A stretch of 64,000 nt of DNA from Bubalus kerabau. Taxonomy: Eukaryota; Chordata; Mammalia; Artiodactyla; Bovidae. The position numbers and the translations under genes are program-made. The stretch is from contig NC_073637.1 of NCBI RefSeq assembly GCF_029407905.1, forward strand, positions 59,086,501 to 59,150,500. Direction: 5' to 3'. This document shows positions 21,024 to 33,006 of this stretch, one piece after another (positions within the stretch are counted from its first letter, which is position 1; each line of letters begins with the position of its first letter). The notes below the pieces were generated by a model that saw only the letters and a list, made by a program, of their open reading frames with translations, had not been told where the DNA came from and made no database searches.

Positions 21024-22475
21024 TTGTTGTTGAGTTGCCAAGACGTGTCTAACTCTTGTGACCCCATGGACTGCAGCATGCCAGGCCTCCCTGCCCCCCA
21101 CCATCTCCTGGAGTTTGTCCAAGTTCACATCCATTATACTGGTGATGCCATCCAACCATCTCATCCTCTGTCATCCCTTTCTTCTGTCTTCAACTTTTCC
21201 CAGCATCAGGGTCTTTTCCAGTGAATCAGCTATTCATATCAGGTAACCAAAGTATTGGAGCTTCAGCTTCAGTCCTTCTAATGAGTATTCAGGGTTGATT
21301 TCCTTTAACATTGACTGATTTGACCTCCTTGCTGTCCAATGGACTCTCAAGAGTCTTCTTCAGCATCACGGTTTGAAAGCATCAATTCTGTGGTGCTCTG
21401 CATTCTTTATGGTCCAGCTCTCAGAACCATACATGACTCCTGGAAAGACCATAGCCTTGACTGTATGGACCTTTGTCGACAAAGTGATATCTTTGCTTTT
21501 TAACACACTGTCTAGGTTTGTCATAGCTTTCCTTCCAAGAAACAATTGTCTTCTAATTGCATGGCTGCAGTCACCATCCACAGTGATTTTAGAGCCCAAG
21601 AAGAGGAAATATGTCACTGCTTCCACCTTTTCTCCCTCTATTTGCCATGAAATAATTGAACAGGATTCCATGATCTTAGGTTTTTTTTAATATTTAGTGT
21701 TAAGCTGGCTTTTGCATTCTTCTCTTTCTCCTTCCTCAAGAGGTTCTTTAGTTCCTCTTTGCTTTCTGCCATTAGAGTACTATCATCCGCATATCTGAGG
21801 TTGTTGATGTTTCTTCCAGAAATCTTGATTCTAGCTTGTAACTCATCCAACCCAGCATTTCTCATGATGTGCTCTGAGTATAAGTTAAATAAACAAGGTA
21901 ATGATAAACATCCTGTTGTACTAGTTTCTCAATCCTGAACCAATCAGTTTGTTCCATATAAGGTTCTAAGTGTTGCTTCTTGACCCACATACAGATTTCT
22001 CAGGAGACAGATAAGATGGTCTGGTGTACACATCTCTTTAAGAGTTCACATCGCTTTAAGAGCTTGTTATGATCCACATAGTCAAAGGCTTTAGCGTGGT
22101 CAGTGAAGCAGAGGGTAGATGTTTTTCTGGAATTCCCTTGCTTTCCCTGTGATCCAGCAAATGTTGGTGATTTGATCTCTTTTTCCTTTGCCTTTTCTAA
22201 ACCCAGCTTGTATATTTGAAAGTTCTCGATTCTGGTAATGCTGAAGCCTAACATGCAGGATTTTGAGCATAATCTTACTAGCACGGGTGATGAGTGAAAC
22301 TGTCGAGTGTTTTGAAAATTCTTTAGTACTGCCCTTCTTGGAAATGAGGATGAGGATTGACCTTTTATAGTCCTGTGGCCACTGCTGGGTTTTCCAAATT
22401 TGCTGACATAATGAGCACAACACTTTGATAGCCATCATCTTTTAGGATTTTAAATAGCTCTGCTGGGATTCCATT
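21024..22475 (-). mobile_element. BovB LINE, 1.45-kb diverged copy
   Basis: An antisense BovB from the 3' terminus into the RT domain, ending near 'agctctgctgggattccat'. Minus-strand frames retain LRYADDSTLMAE at 21638-21865 and QAGFRKGKGKRDQITNICWI at 22100-22438, separated by frameshifts. One of the more diverged copies here. Confidence 0.88.
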
Positions 22476-22750
22476 TGAGCAGGTACTTTTATCTAATAAA
22501 ATAGATGTCTTCTAAATTATAAGCTCTAATTCCTAAATTGGTTATTATTTTCAAAGGCATGCTTCTTCAGGAAGGAAAATATTTTCCTGCAGGCTTCTTT
22601 CTTATTTGTTTCTACCACAGAAAGTAATAATTCATCCAAAATAATCTTGAGTTTGATGAGACTCTTCAAGATATAATAGGGTTTCAATACAAAACTGCCA
22701 AAAAGAAACTGTGAAGTTGCTGATGTCTACATGGTTATCCCATTTCTCTG

Positions 22751-22772
22751 TTTTTTTTTTTTTTTTTTTTTT
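22751..22772. repeat. Poly(T) run, 22 bases
   Basis: An uninterrupted T homopolymer. It could be the poly(A) of a minus-strand retrocopy, but no recognisable retroelement body adjoins it on the right. Confidence 0.9.
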
Positions 22773-23107
22773 ACCTGCTCTGTGTGGGAATATAATTATG
22801 TTTATTCCTACTATTGATATCCTATTATTGTTGGGTTTGAAGATTGATGTTCTTCCACAAAATCTCCCTCTTTCAGTAGGGACTATATGAATTGGCAATA
22901 AGAGAGAAAGGGTTCAGCAGAACCTGCGAACTCAGAGACCTTTATGCAGAGATACGTGTTTCTCCTGAGACGTTACCAGTATCATTGATGAACAGGAGCA
23001 TGCTTTTTCCTAAAACACCACTAAAGAGGTTTTACTTAGATTCTCTTCTAGGAAAAGAAGTTAGAGATTATATGTACTGAGATTTCCTCCGATCTGGAAA
23101 CTATATT

Positions 23108-23164
23108 TATGTGTGTGTGTAATATACACACACACACATATATATGTGTGTGTATGTATATATA
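23108..23164. repeat. (TG)n/(CA)n/(TA)n compound microsatellite with a palindrome
   Basis: A TG run (23110-23120) is followed after 5 bases by its complement, a CA run (23126-23136), then TA and TG units. The arms form a perfect 11-bp inverted repeat with a 5-base loop. Confidence 0.92.
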
Positions 23165-23648
23165 CCACTGCCTCCTTAAAATATAGCATTGTCTACATTT
23201 ACATTGAGTCATTGTTTTACTCAAGTGCTATCTACTTTTCAAAGATAAGTGTAGACAGATAGAGCTGACAAATAGATTCAAATATTATCTTACTTTGAGC
23301 ACAGAGATTGACAACTAAATGGAGAAAAGACTAAACCTATTGTTTGATCCTAAAACTAAATTCTCCATCTTTTAAATATTTTTTATTTTTACTGGTTCCT
23401 ATACATTCCAAAAATTAAAAAAGCAAAAGTCCCAAACCAAAATAGGTCTCTATTTGTGGTTGTTCTTACTCCTCCAGAGCCAGAAAAGGCTAAAGGTATT
23501 ATAAGTCCTACTTCTTTAATATGATTCCTAGAAAATGATAAATATTTAGTTAAGTAAAAAAAATATGCTCATTTACATGTTTCAAATATACTGATATTTT
23601 GTCAACATAGAAACCAAAAAGTCTAGTTTTGAGTGGTTATACTTTTTT

Positions 23649-23699
23649 TTAAAATTAAATTTATTTATTTTAATTAGAGGCTAATTACTTTACAATATT
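23649..23699 (-). mobile_element. Minimal (51-bp) L1 3'-end insertion
   Basis: Only the terminal piece of an L1 3' UTR ('attagaggctaattactttacaatatt') with an A/T-rich tail. Flanked by a perfect 14-bp direct repeat, GGTTATACTTTTTT, at 23635-23648 and 23700-23713. Extreme 5' truncation. Confidence 0.75.
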
Positions 23700-23713
23700 G
23701 GTTATACTTTTTT

Positions 23714-25692
23714 AAGTTTTATAGCCACACACCAATAAGCATCCATGTAAGCTGAGTTTGCCATTCATATACTAATTTCTTTATTTGATAAAATATATAA
23801 TCACTGCTTTCTGTATGACAGACAAGTGTTGTGCTTGTTACTGAATAGTGAATAAAATAGATGTGATCCCTGTCCTCTGGGACTTATAGCCTATTGGAGA
23901 AAACAGTCTTACAACAAAAACAAAGAAATGTAGTTACCGAAGCCTAAAATATAAATGAGCAAGATGTAAGCACCCATCATTGTATATAAGTATATTTAGT
24001 AACATTTCCCCCCTACCTCTTTTGTTCAAAACAGATATTCATTACTAGAGTAAACATTTTGCTATGTGGCCCCACAGTATCATAATTTTTTTCTGTCACC
24101 TTCATTCTGTCTGTAAGCCTCCACAGTTGTTTTGTGTGTTGACCTTCCCTACTTTCCCACATGATCAAGGACATTCTCACTCAAACAATAAGACATGAAC
24201 AGCCAAATAAAAATGTGCTTTTGACTGGTCAAGGCTGATGTCTCTTAAACTGACTGCCCAGTTTTCATGCTGAGTACTGCATGCATCTCTGCAAATTGTC
24301 CTCCCCTATTCACCTCTTTGTGGCCCACTTTGTCACCTGCCATTGTCTGCTTACTTCCCAGAGGTTTTCTTCCCATCAGCTTTCTCTGCTAGTCAGTTTT
24401 TTTCCTGTTTCTAAACATATATCCCAATGTCTGGCATGATCTTCACACTTTTCCCAGTCACCTTCCTCAGTTAAACCTGTCTATTTGGCAGACAAGCACT
24501 TTGGAACTTCATATCTTCTCTTTCTCATGCCACTGACATATTCTTTTTTTGGCATACAAATGTCAACAGGTAGGATCAAATGGAAAGAGGCATGAAAGGT
24601 CAATTCTCCCATATCAGCACCAATTATAGGAAATGTATTTACAGAGTTACAGCTAAGTGGAGTCCATCGAATGAGCTGTGGTCTGTAACAACTAGTAAAT
24701 GAGAACATTTCTGTCACAATGAAGACAAAGTTAGGTTGCTTCAATGTCAAGAGTCACTGGGTGAAGAGCAGAGAAAGTCAGGTCTTCATTCTTGCTCAAG
24801 AGCTCTTCAAACATGGGAAACTAACATTACAGACTGTAAAGGTTTAACTAAAGCATGAGCAGTTGTTGTCAAAAATCAAAGGATAATTCTTAAAACACAA
24901 TTATCTATCTTAATCAAATCCCTATTCAGACATGGCCAATATCAGTCCATCATTATGACATATGAAGAAAAATAAGTATTATAAATGTGTAAATGGACTA
25001 GCATTGTTCATTACATTATATGAGAAATATAATCAATGGCTAGTTCTAGAATGGAGGCTATATAATGAGTTTTACATTAGTGGGTCTTTTTAGAAAAATT
25101 ATGGAGTGAAAATGTCATTTGTTAATCTAAGTTTAAAACAAAACTCTGAGCTCTTTTTTTCAAAATGGCTCCCATCCAAATTTCTTCTCTTTGCAGGCCA
25201 AATTTTCAATCAGATTAATTTACAATGGGGGGAGAAGTTCAATTAAGCATGAAGATCTTTCCTAATAAAATATTAATAGGAATTTATTTGTTTAATGATT
25301 GATTTATTTAAACTCATCTTTAAAAAATGATTTGAAGTGGCTTATAAAAATACATTTAAGCCAAGAAGATAGATAAATGAGAAAAAGAGTAAAGAGAGCA
25401 CAAAAATATATAAGTAAAGCTGAATCAGGAATAAAGTTAGTTTTCATAATAATGGATAGAGTTGGAATTTCCTAGCTGTGAAGACTGCATGAAAAGATAA
25501 TTAGGAACATATAGATTTGAACGTTTAAAGAGAACACAGTTATTTGTGTACTGACACCTGAAAAATACTTCTCTTGAACAACTCTAAAAAAATTAAATAT
25601 ATATATATATATATAAATATGGTATATAGTAAGCAACATACTTGACAAATTAGTTCAATAAAATATGTAAAATCTTCCATATTATTTTTTAG
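23714..25692. other. Largest single-copy-looking block
   Basis: About 2 kb without a young repeat. About 23820-23960 ('ccctgtcctctgggacttat') resembles the same unnamed ancient mammal-wide family noted near 3.6 kb. A (TA)n run lies at about 25593-25614. No exon-like coding frame or splice structure could be supported. Confidence 0.45.
25593..25614. repeat. (TA)n microsatellite
   Basis: About eleven alternating TA units in an AT-rich setting. Confidence 0.85.
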
Positions 25693-26085
25693 CCTACTAT
25701 GTTAGTTTCTTATTGCTGCTATAACAAATTACCATAAACATAGTGGCTGAAAACATGAAAATTTACTATTTAAGAGTTTTGGAAGTCAGTAGTCTGATAG
25801 TGCCAAAATCAAGGTGTTGGCAGGACTATGCTTTTTCTTGAGGCTTTAGGGGAGAATCTATTCCTTGCATTTTATGGCTTCCAAAATCTTCCAGCATTCT
25901 TTGGGTTCTTGGCCATATCACTCCAACCTCTATTCCTGTCATTAGATTTCCTTCTCTGCCTCTCCTGCCTCCATTTTATAAGGACTATTATGGTTATGTT
26001 GGGCTCACTGGGATAATCCAGGATAATTTCCCCATCTCAAGACCTTAAGTCCCTTTTGCCATGTAAGTAACATATTTAAGAATTA
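25693..26085 (-). mobile_element. MLT1-type (ERVL-MaLR) solo LTR
   Basis: Antisense relative of 8754-9429: 'tttcttattgctgctataac', 'caaggtgttggcaggactat', 'ggataatccaggataatttc', 'cccttttgccatgtaagtaa'. Noncoding. Confidence 0.65.
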
Positions 26086-26706
26086 AGACATGTTTATCTT
26101 TGGGAATTGATTATTGCACATGCCTTATTGTAGGCAGATGATGGGATATGATAAAATGTTCATATATGTAGTTCTCTAATATTTTCATCTGATGTGAAAA
26201 AAAAAGATGAATTACATGGGCTCCAGGCAATTCTTTCTTAATGTGATTTATTTTAGTGAAAATTTTGACTAATGTTGGGTGGCAAAAATGATTTAGGCTT
26301 TGTATTCTGGTAATAATCTGTAATTCATATATTCTGTGCTGCTGATAAGGGCATATCTAAAATTTTGCCCTTAATTTTATAGGAAACAGGGATATTTTCA
26401 GTTAAAAATCGAGAATTTTAACCAGATCTTCAATAGAAAGCCGCCTTCCTTGGAACAAAAAGTCCCTAGTCAGGGCTATTATTTATTCAGCAAACAGTTC
26501 TAGGTCTTATTGAACATAGAAAGAATGAAGACCCTAAAGTTCTGCATCATAGCATATAGTAGAAATTATTTTAGGTTGTATTTCTTAAACAAATGTTTCA
26601 AAATATCTACTGCAACCATGAAAATTCTCAGAAAAGCAATTTTATTGATGCAACAACTTAGTTGAGAAGTTCCCAGGGTAACATTTTGCAAAATATTCCC
26701 CCTCTG
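26086..26706. other. Anonymous AT-rich DNA
   Basis: Nothing recognised. Confidence 0.4.
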
Positions 26707-26976
26707 TAATGGCACCCCACTCCAGTACTCTTGCCTGGAAAATCCCATGGGTGGAGGAGCCTGGTAGGCTGTAGTCCATGGGGTCACAAAGAGTAGGACA
26801 CGACTGAGCAACTTCATTTTCACTTTTCACTTTCTTGCATTGGAGAAGGAAATGGCAACCCACTCCAGTGTTCTTGCCTGGAGAATCCCAGGGACGGGGT
26901 AGCCTGGTGGGCTGCCGTCTATGGGGTCCCACAAAGTCGGACACGACTGAAGCGACTTAGCAGCAGTAGCAGCAGT
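26707..26976 (+). mobile_element. BOV-A2 SINE
   Basis: A sense dimer of Bov-A monomers with the typical linker and a (AGC)n-like tail ('agcagcagtagcagcag'). The first few bases of the head are missing. No clear target duplication. Confidence 0.88.
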
Positions 26977-27195
26977 AAGGAGATTAACTCATTTAAAGGC
27001 TTCTTTTCTATCAGTGTTTGGGAATGGTTCTTTAAAAATGATGGGTGGAATCATTTTACCTAAATACGAGGTTTTCATTTTGACAGTAGTCAGATTAACT
27101 AGATTGAAGGAACACTTATCTACTAATTAACCATGAATATTAGACAATAATAAATCCTATTAGTACATAGGAAAATATTAACTTTTCTCTATAGT

Positions 27196-27378
27196 AAAGT
27201 CACTCAGTTGTGTCTGATTCTTTGTGACCCCATGGACTGTGTCCATGGAATTCTCCAGGCCAGAATACTAGAGTTGGTAGCTGTTCCCTTCTCCCAGGGA
27301 TCTTCCCAACCCAGGGATCAAACCCAGGTCTCCTGGATTGCAGGCAGATTAATTACCAGCTGAGCCACAAGATAAGCC
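27196..27378 (-). mobile_element. Bov-tA SINE
   Basis: Antisense body and tRNA-like head, with a small internal deletion in the region that normally reads 'tagcctgccaggctcctct'. No clean target duplication. Confidence 0.85.
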
Positions 27379-27809
27379 CCAAGTGGAAAGTAGACCCACT
27401 AAAATGATCTCAAGTCTTCAATATACAAAGAAAATCGTTAAGAGTTCAAAGCACTTTTTACCTTCAAGATGGGAAAGCAAATCTGTTCTGACAGCTCTGG
27501 TTTTTGTTTTGATGTTATGCTATAGGTTCTACTCTGAGCTTACATAGCTTATCTTAAGACCTATCTCTGCTTCAGAGTCAAAGGTCAAGAAAACATTAAT
27601 AAAAACTGTAAGTAAATATTTAAAGATTAATCAACAAAATGATAAAAAGTGTAACAATAGTCAACAGTAGTAGCTGTGTGTAAACTGCTTGTCTCCATGG
27701 AGAATGTTGATCTAAGAAGTCCAGACTTGAAATTTATGGAAGTGGAAATAGGCTTTACATTTTGTGAGGAACTAGATGGATAGTTTTAGAGAAAAATGCC
27801 TACTAATCT

Positions 27810-27853
<44 letters not shown>

Positions 27854-28362
27854 AGCTAGTTAGCTTGTTTCTGCTGGTTAAGTCGTTGTCCCCTTCTTAA
27901 AAGCTCCCCCATCTTTAAAAGTAATTCTTTTGGGGTTTTACATCTTTGGTGTCTCAGAAAGGTAGAATCCACGCAAGATTTGAAGTAAGCATAGCCACTC
28001 TTGCTGAACATTACATGCCCTGAAAGTTGATGTTCTCTTTACTAATCTCATCCTTAAATTAATTGAAAGTGGAACTGAAGGAGAGTTAAGCTTTGGCCAA
28101 AATTTTGGAACTGGCATCTCTCTGGAGGGCCAGTAGGGAATTGTAGCCAGTAAAAGATCTATAAAAGAAAATGAGGTGTATTTGGCTTTTGTAGTCTTGT
28201 TTGAGTCTTAGCTGAATTTGAGAACAACAGGAAAAATTCCATAGGACATCTATTATCATTGCAGACACATTAATTTTTATATCCAGTAAGTTACCTAGTA
28301 AGTTAGCCAGAGATAATCACAGGAAAGGAAATATTTGGTAGCTGGTAGCTTACCTAGCCATT
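27379..28362. other. Anonymous DNA with (TA)n palindrome
   Basis: Apart from the TA run at 27813-27850 nothing is recognised. No gene seen. Confidence 0.4.
27813..27850. repeat. (TA)n microsatellite inside a palindrome
   Basis: About 19 TA units bounded by CTAAAA on the left and TTTTAG on the right, so the whole stretch is self-complementary. Confidence 0.9.
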
Positions 28363-28500
28363 GGAGAAGGAAATGGCAACCCACTCCAGTGTTCTTGCTT
28401 AGAGAATCCCAGGGACAGAGGAGCCTGTTGGGCTGCTGTCTGTGGGGTTGCACAGAGTGGGACACGACTGATACAACTTAGCAGCAGCAGCAGCAGCAGC
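28363..28500 (+). mobile_element. Bov-A SINE with (CAG)n tail
   Basis: A single sense monomer, equal to the second half of BOV-A2, ending in six CAG units (28482-28500). The flanks AGCTTACCTAGCCATTG and AGCTTATGTAGCCACTG look like an eroded target duplication. Confidence 0.85.
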
Positions 28501-28825
28501 TTATGTAGCCACTGCCTTTTGTGCAAGTGTGTTTAGCACTTCTACATCTCTCCTTATAAAATAAGGCATCAGATCCCCATCTCCCACCATTGGTCATAGC
28601 CCATCATAGCCAATTGACTTGGTCCAAGGCATAGATAAGTCAATATCTCCTCAGAATTTTCCAACCTGGAACTGGGTAGGGGAAAACACATTTTTACTCT
28701 ATAATCCATAACCATAAGTAAAGGAAATCCCCCTTTGGAGAAAGTAGAAAGAAATGAAGCTAAAATTGGGAAATAGTATAGAGAAGGGATCAAGGGTCCC
28801 AAAGATTTTAGCACATGGATTTGTC
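28501..28825. other. Single-copy-looking DNA
   Basis: No gene or repeat recognised. Confidence 0.4.
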
Positions 28826-28834
28826 ATCTCTGAG

Positions 28835-29862
28835 CTGTTGTTATTGTTCAGTTGCTAAGTCATATGTGACTCTTTGCAACTCCATGGACTGTGGCATGCC
28901 ACGCTTCTCAGTCCTTCACTATCCCCCGAGTTTGTTCAGATTCATGTCCATTGAGTTGGTGATACTGTCTAACCATCTCATCCTCTGCTGTCCCCTTCTC
29001 CTTATGCCTTCAATCTTTCCCAGCATCAGGGTCTTTTCCAATGAGTCACCTCTTCGCATCAGGTGGCCAAAGTATTGGAGCTTCAGCTTTAACATCAGTC
29101 TTTCCAGTGTATCTTCAGGGTTGATTTCCTTTAGGATGGACTGGTTTGATCTCCTTGCAGTCCACAGGACTCTTAAGAGTCTTCTCCAGCAGCACAATTC
29201 AAAAGCCTTGATTCTTTAGCACTCAGCCTTCTTTATGGACCAACTCTCACATTCATACAGGACCACTGGAAAAATCATAGTTTTTTTGTCAGCAAAGCTA
29301 AGTAAGTGGGGTAACAATATACAGCCTTGATGTACTTGTTTCCGAATTGAAACCAGTCAGTTGCTCCATCTCCCATTCTCACTGTGGCTTCTTGACCCAC
29401 ATACAGGTTTCTCAGGAGGCAGGTAAGGTAATCTGGTATTCCCATGCCTTTAAGAATTTTCCACTGTTTGTTGTAATCCACACAGTCAAAGGCTTTAGAG
29501 TAGTCAACAAAGCAGGTGTTTTTTTTTTCTGGAATTCCCTTCTTTCTCTATGATCTCACGAATGTTGGCAATTTGATCGCTGTTCCTCTGCCTTTTCTAA
29601 ACCCAGCTTTTACCTCTGAAAGTTCTCGGTTCATGTACTGCTGAAGCCTAACATGCAGGATTTTGAACCTTACTAGCATGTGAAATAAGTGCAATTGTAT
29701 GGTAGCTTGAACATTCTTTGGCATTGCCCTTCTTTGGGATTGGAATGAAAATGGACCTTTTCTAGTCCTGTGGCCACTGCTGAGTTTTCCAAATTTGCTG
29801 ACATATTGAGTGCAGCACTTTAACAGCATCATATTTTAGGATTTTTAAATAGCTCAGCTGGA
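28835..29862 (-). mobile_element. BovB LINE with internal deletion
   Basis: An antisense BovB bounded by a perfect 9-bp target duplication, ATCTCTGAG, at 28826-28834 and 29863-29871. At about 29290-29303 the text jumps from the 'cctttgtcggcaaag' region to the 'aagttaaataagcagggtgac' region. This skips roughly half a kilobase present in sister copies, including the RT catalytic box. Non-functional. Confidence 0.9.
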
Positions 29863-30043
29863 ATCTCTGAGATGGGCTGCACATAATCTTTGAGACCTTT
29901 TGTTATGTTTGCCAGTAAATCTCCCTCTTTGACATGCTCTCGCTCAGCTTGAATATTTGTCATTTGCAACCAAGGTGTTCTGACATCTACCACTGTTGAC
30001 AGGTGATTGAATGTTTCCCTTCATCCTATCTGAACTTGTGTAT

Positions 30044-30276
30044 GCATGTGTGTGTGCATGCTCAGTCACTTCGGTCGTGTCTGACTCTTTGCCACCCAAT
30101 GGACTTTAACCCTCCAGGCTCCTCTGTCCATGGGATTCTCCAGGCAAGAATACTGGAGTGGGTTGCCATGTCCTCCTCCAAGGGACCCTCTCGACTCAGG
30201 GGTCGAATTCATGTCTCCTGTGTCTCCTGTATTGCAGGTGGATATTTTACCCACTGAGTCACCTGGGAAGTCCTGT
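30044..30276 (-). mobile_element. Bov-tA SINE with (TG)n tail
   Basis: An antisense full-length unit flanked by a perfect 10-bp target duplication, ACTTGTGTAT, at 30034-30043 and 30277-30286. The left edge carries a TG/CATG-rich tail. A 9-bp local repeat (gtctcctgt twice) sits in the head. Confidence 0.9.
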
Positions 30277-30286
30277 ACTTGTGTAT

Positions 30287-30892
30287 CACAGTCATCAGAT
30301 AAATTGCCTCAAAGAAATTAATGAGTATTTTTAGTATTCCCAGAATGTACTGCTGTTTTCTACTTCACATTTTTTTCTTATGTAAGCCATTGAGGCACCC
30401 CTGGTGTTTTTCCAAGACTGAATGCTGGACTTCATTTTCTGTTATGGTGGATTCAATGGTAGCAGAAGTTTCATGAAAGTCAAAAGCAAGGTTTATCTGG
30501 TACCTGTCTGTTCAGTATTCGAAATCAGATGAGAAGTTAAACTTCATGGAATTGCTATACCTCCCAGGTTGTTGTTATTTTTGCAGCTATTAATTTCTTA
30601 GAGTAAAATATGATTTCCATTTCTTAAAGAATATTACAATGATAATATTCTATGAGTATTGGTGTTCTATACCTTTTGGTAAAAACCAGTGCTTTGGTTT
30701 TTCTACTTTTTGTCTGTCTCCTACTCTTCCTTAGGTGTTTATCACTGCCTGCAACATTTGGATAAATCAGTTAGTTTAATATATGTATACATGTAGACAT
30801 AAAATATATATGATTAAAAATACGTATGAAAGTGATTCATTTATTTACATCCAAGATTACTGCCATCACTTTTGCATTTGGTCCATTAGTAT
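30287..30892. other. Single-copy-looking DNA
   Basis: No gene or repeat recognised. Confidence 0.4.
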
Positions 30893-31118
30893 ATCAGGGT
30901 CAGAATACTTTCTGTAAAGGACCAATTAATAAATAGTTTGGGTTTGTATCCCAGATGATCTTACAGCAACTACTTACCTCTGCTATTTATTTTATTTTTT
31001 AGTATGAAAATAGCCATAGACAGTGTGGAAACAAATGGGTTTGTCTGTGTCCAGTGCAATTTCATTTCTGAAAACAAGCAGTCATGGGCTGTATTTGGCC
31101 TTAATTCACTGACTCCTC
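30893..31118. mobile_element. hAT-type MER relic (nonautonomous DNA transposon)
   Basis: Phrases in order resemble a mammal-wide hAT-Charlie-class element: 'ctttctgtaaaggaccaatt', 'cttacagcaactacttacct', 'aatagccatagacagtgtgg', 'atgggctgtatttggcctta'. Terminal repeats are not preserved, and the exact family name is uncertain. Confidence 0.5.
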
Positions 31119-31552
31119 ATATAGATTGTGACTTTTATTGTGATACTTTATATCTGTAACTCTGATTCTATGTCCCTTTTGACCAGAGGACTTACTAATA
31201 TTTACCTAGATACTCCAACACTGGCTCGGATATAACTGGAAGAAGAAACGGTTGGGCCTGTTTCAGTGATTCAGATGACAGAAGGTGATGGTGTGGTTTC
31301 GGGTGACAGTGAATGTGGAAAGGAGTGGAGATGTGTATATATTCATAATGTAAGCTTAGCAGGATTTGTAATTAACTAGATGTGGGGCAGTGAGGAAGAA
31401 CAGATGAATCAGGGTTCATTCCCCTTCAGAAAATACAGTATTTCCTTTTGAAAACCTTCTTGTGGATGGTTTGACTCCCATTCCATCACAAATTCAACTT
31501 GTACTCATTATTTGGAAAGCAACTATGCTCACCATTATACCACCAGCGCTAA
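31119..31552. other. Single-copy-looking DNA
   Basis: No gene or repeat recognised. Confidence 0.4.
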
Positions 31553-31760
31553 ATCCCACTCATTCTTTAAGTGAAAACTCACATCTTAATTATCCAAGAT
31601 GCCTTTCCTTGCTGCCCAAGTTCACAGTGACTCCCTGTTTTGAACTCCCATAGTATCTATTGTCTGTTTTTTTCTTTCCTTTTGACATTTACACTAATAC
31701 TATATTACACTATTGTTAATGCAGATGCCAGATTGTAGTATATTGTAGGATATGTGGGCT
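31553..31760 (+). mobile_element. L2 LINE relic
   Basis: 'aagtgaaaactcacatctta', 'aagatgcctttccttgctgc' and 'aactcccatagtatctattg' resemble the sense L2 3' region (…cctccaggaagccttccctg…). Very diverged. Confidence 0.45.
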
Positions 31761-32862
31761 ACGTTTTGTATTTCTTCTGCTTCCTATTAAATTTCTAGCA
31801 TAGTTTCATGTACTTAGTAGATATACATTTAATGCTTATACATAAGTGGATCAGTGAGCAATAAGTAAATTGCATTAAGATTTAATAAAGAACATGAGGA
31901 AACTTCAGAAGCAGTTTATATCTTTAACAATCTAGTGTTATTTTTCATCTTAATTCTATCAATTAATAACAGTGCGCAGTCTTAATGGCACTCAGGTTTC
32001 TTATTCCTTCATTAGTACTTATCCTTATTACACTGACGACATTTTGCTTTTTCAAATTATTCCATTTATTATCATTCCTTGACTATACTTCTCATGTTTC
32101 ATTGTAATATTTAATTTCATATCCATTTTCAAGGTCTATTACTTAACATATGTAGCTATCATTTTGACCTTCTCTTCACCCAGACTTTTCTTTAAACTCT
32201 GGCAAAGATTTTCTCTGAATTGATGTCTTTTCCCAGTGAGATTTGAGCTCTGGAATATATGTTTGCAGACAAGATTCAGATCTGTAATAGTTTCACAGGG
32301 TTTAGGCAGTCCAGACCTGTTCCCATTGCCTCACTAAACAGTGTCAAGGGTTAGAGTTGAAATTTGGGAGCAGATAGTAGTGAGGTAATGCTTTGGGGTG
32401 TAAGGATAACTATAACTAGAGAATGTCAGGAGGACAAATGATTTCTCCTTCTAGGAGTTGTTTCTCATCTTGGTGTCATAGACTTTCAATGTTTTCAGTC
32501 CCATTTCCCAACATAATTGGAAGATTTTAATCACATTTCTTATATGTACTTATGTGCTTTCCAGATTGAGTCAAAAATATTGATTCAGAAAGGGTCATTT
32601 AAGAAAGTCACAAATGAGCACTGAAGCTTTAGTTATCAAATTATAATCACTATGATCCTTGGATTAGTGGAGCAAGCATAGACTAGAAGTTAAGTCTGAT
32701 ATGCAACTCTGAAAATATATGCTTGAATTATATATATATATATATATTGCATATAGTATATTAAAAACATATGAAACCAATATAGATGAAGAGAAAATAC
32801 ATTTAATGATTAATTACTATCTCCTATTAATTTCTTAAAGTACATATGGAAACTAAATTCTA
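31761..32862. other. Anonymous AT-rich DNA
   Basis: Contains a (TA)n run at about 32727-32747. Otherwise nothing recognised. Confidence 0.4.
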
Positions 32863-32875
32863 AAAATTATTTCTT

Positions 32876-33006
32876 TTCCTTTTCCTTTTTCTGGCCACAC
32901 TGCATAGCATGTACAATCTTATTAGTTCCCTGACTAGGAATCGAACCAGTGCTCCCTGCACAGGAAGTACAGAATCCTAACCACTGAAGCACCAAGGAAT
33001 TCCCCT
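32876..33006 (-). mobile_element. CHR-type tRNA-derived SINE
   Basis: Antisense SINE with a T/C-rich left edge, 'tttctggccacactgcatag', 'ttccctgactaggaatcgaa' (tRNA B-box-like) and the head 'accactgaagcaccaaggaa'. It differs from Bov-tA and matches the older CHR family shared by ruminants, hippos and whales. Flanked by a perfect 13-bp target duplication, AAAATTATTTCTT, at 32863-32875 and 33007-33019 (the left boundary is blurred by T-rich sequence). Confidence 0.8.

Larger units (their letters stand above)
22476..23634. other. Single-copy-looking DNA with poly(T) and a microsatellite
   Basis: Contains a 22-T run at 22751-22772 and the alternating purine/pyrimidine repeat at 23108-23164. No coding region recognised. 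A 62-codon frame at 22892-23080 has no identifiable domain. Confidence 0.45.

Noticed and set aside
22751..22772. Processed pseudogene marked by the 22-T run
   Set aside because: The sequence to its right has no recognisable coding body and no flanking target duplication was found.
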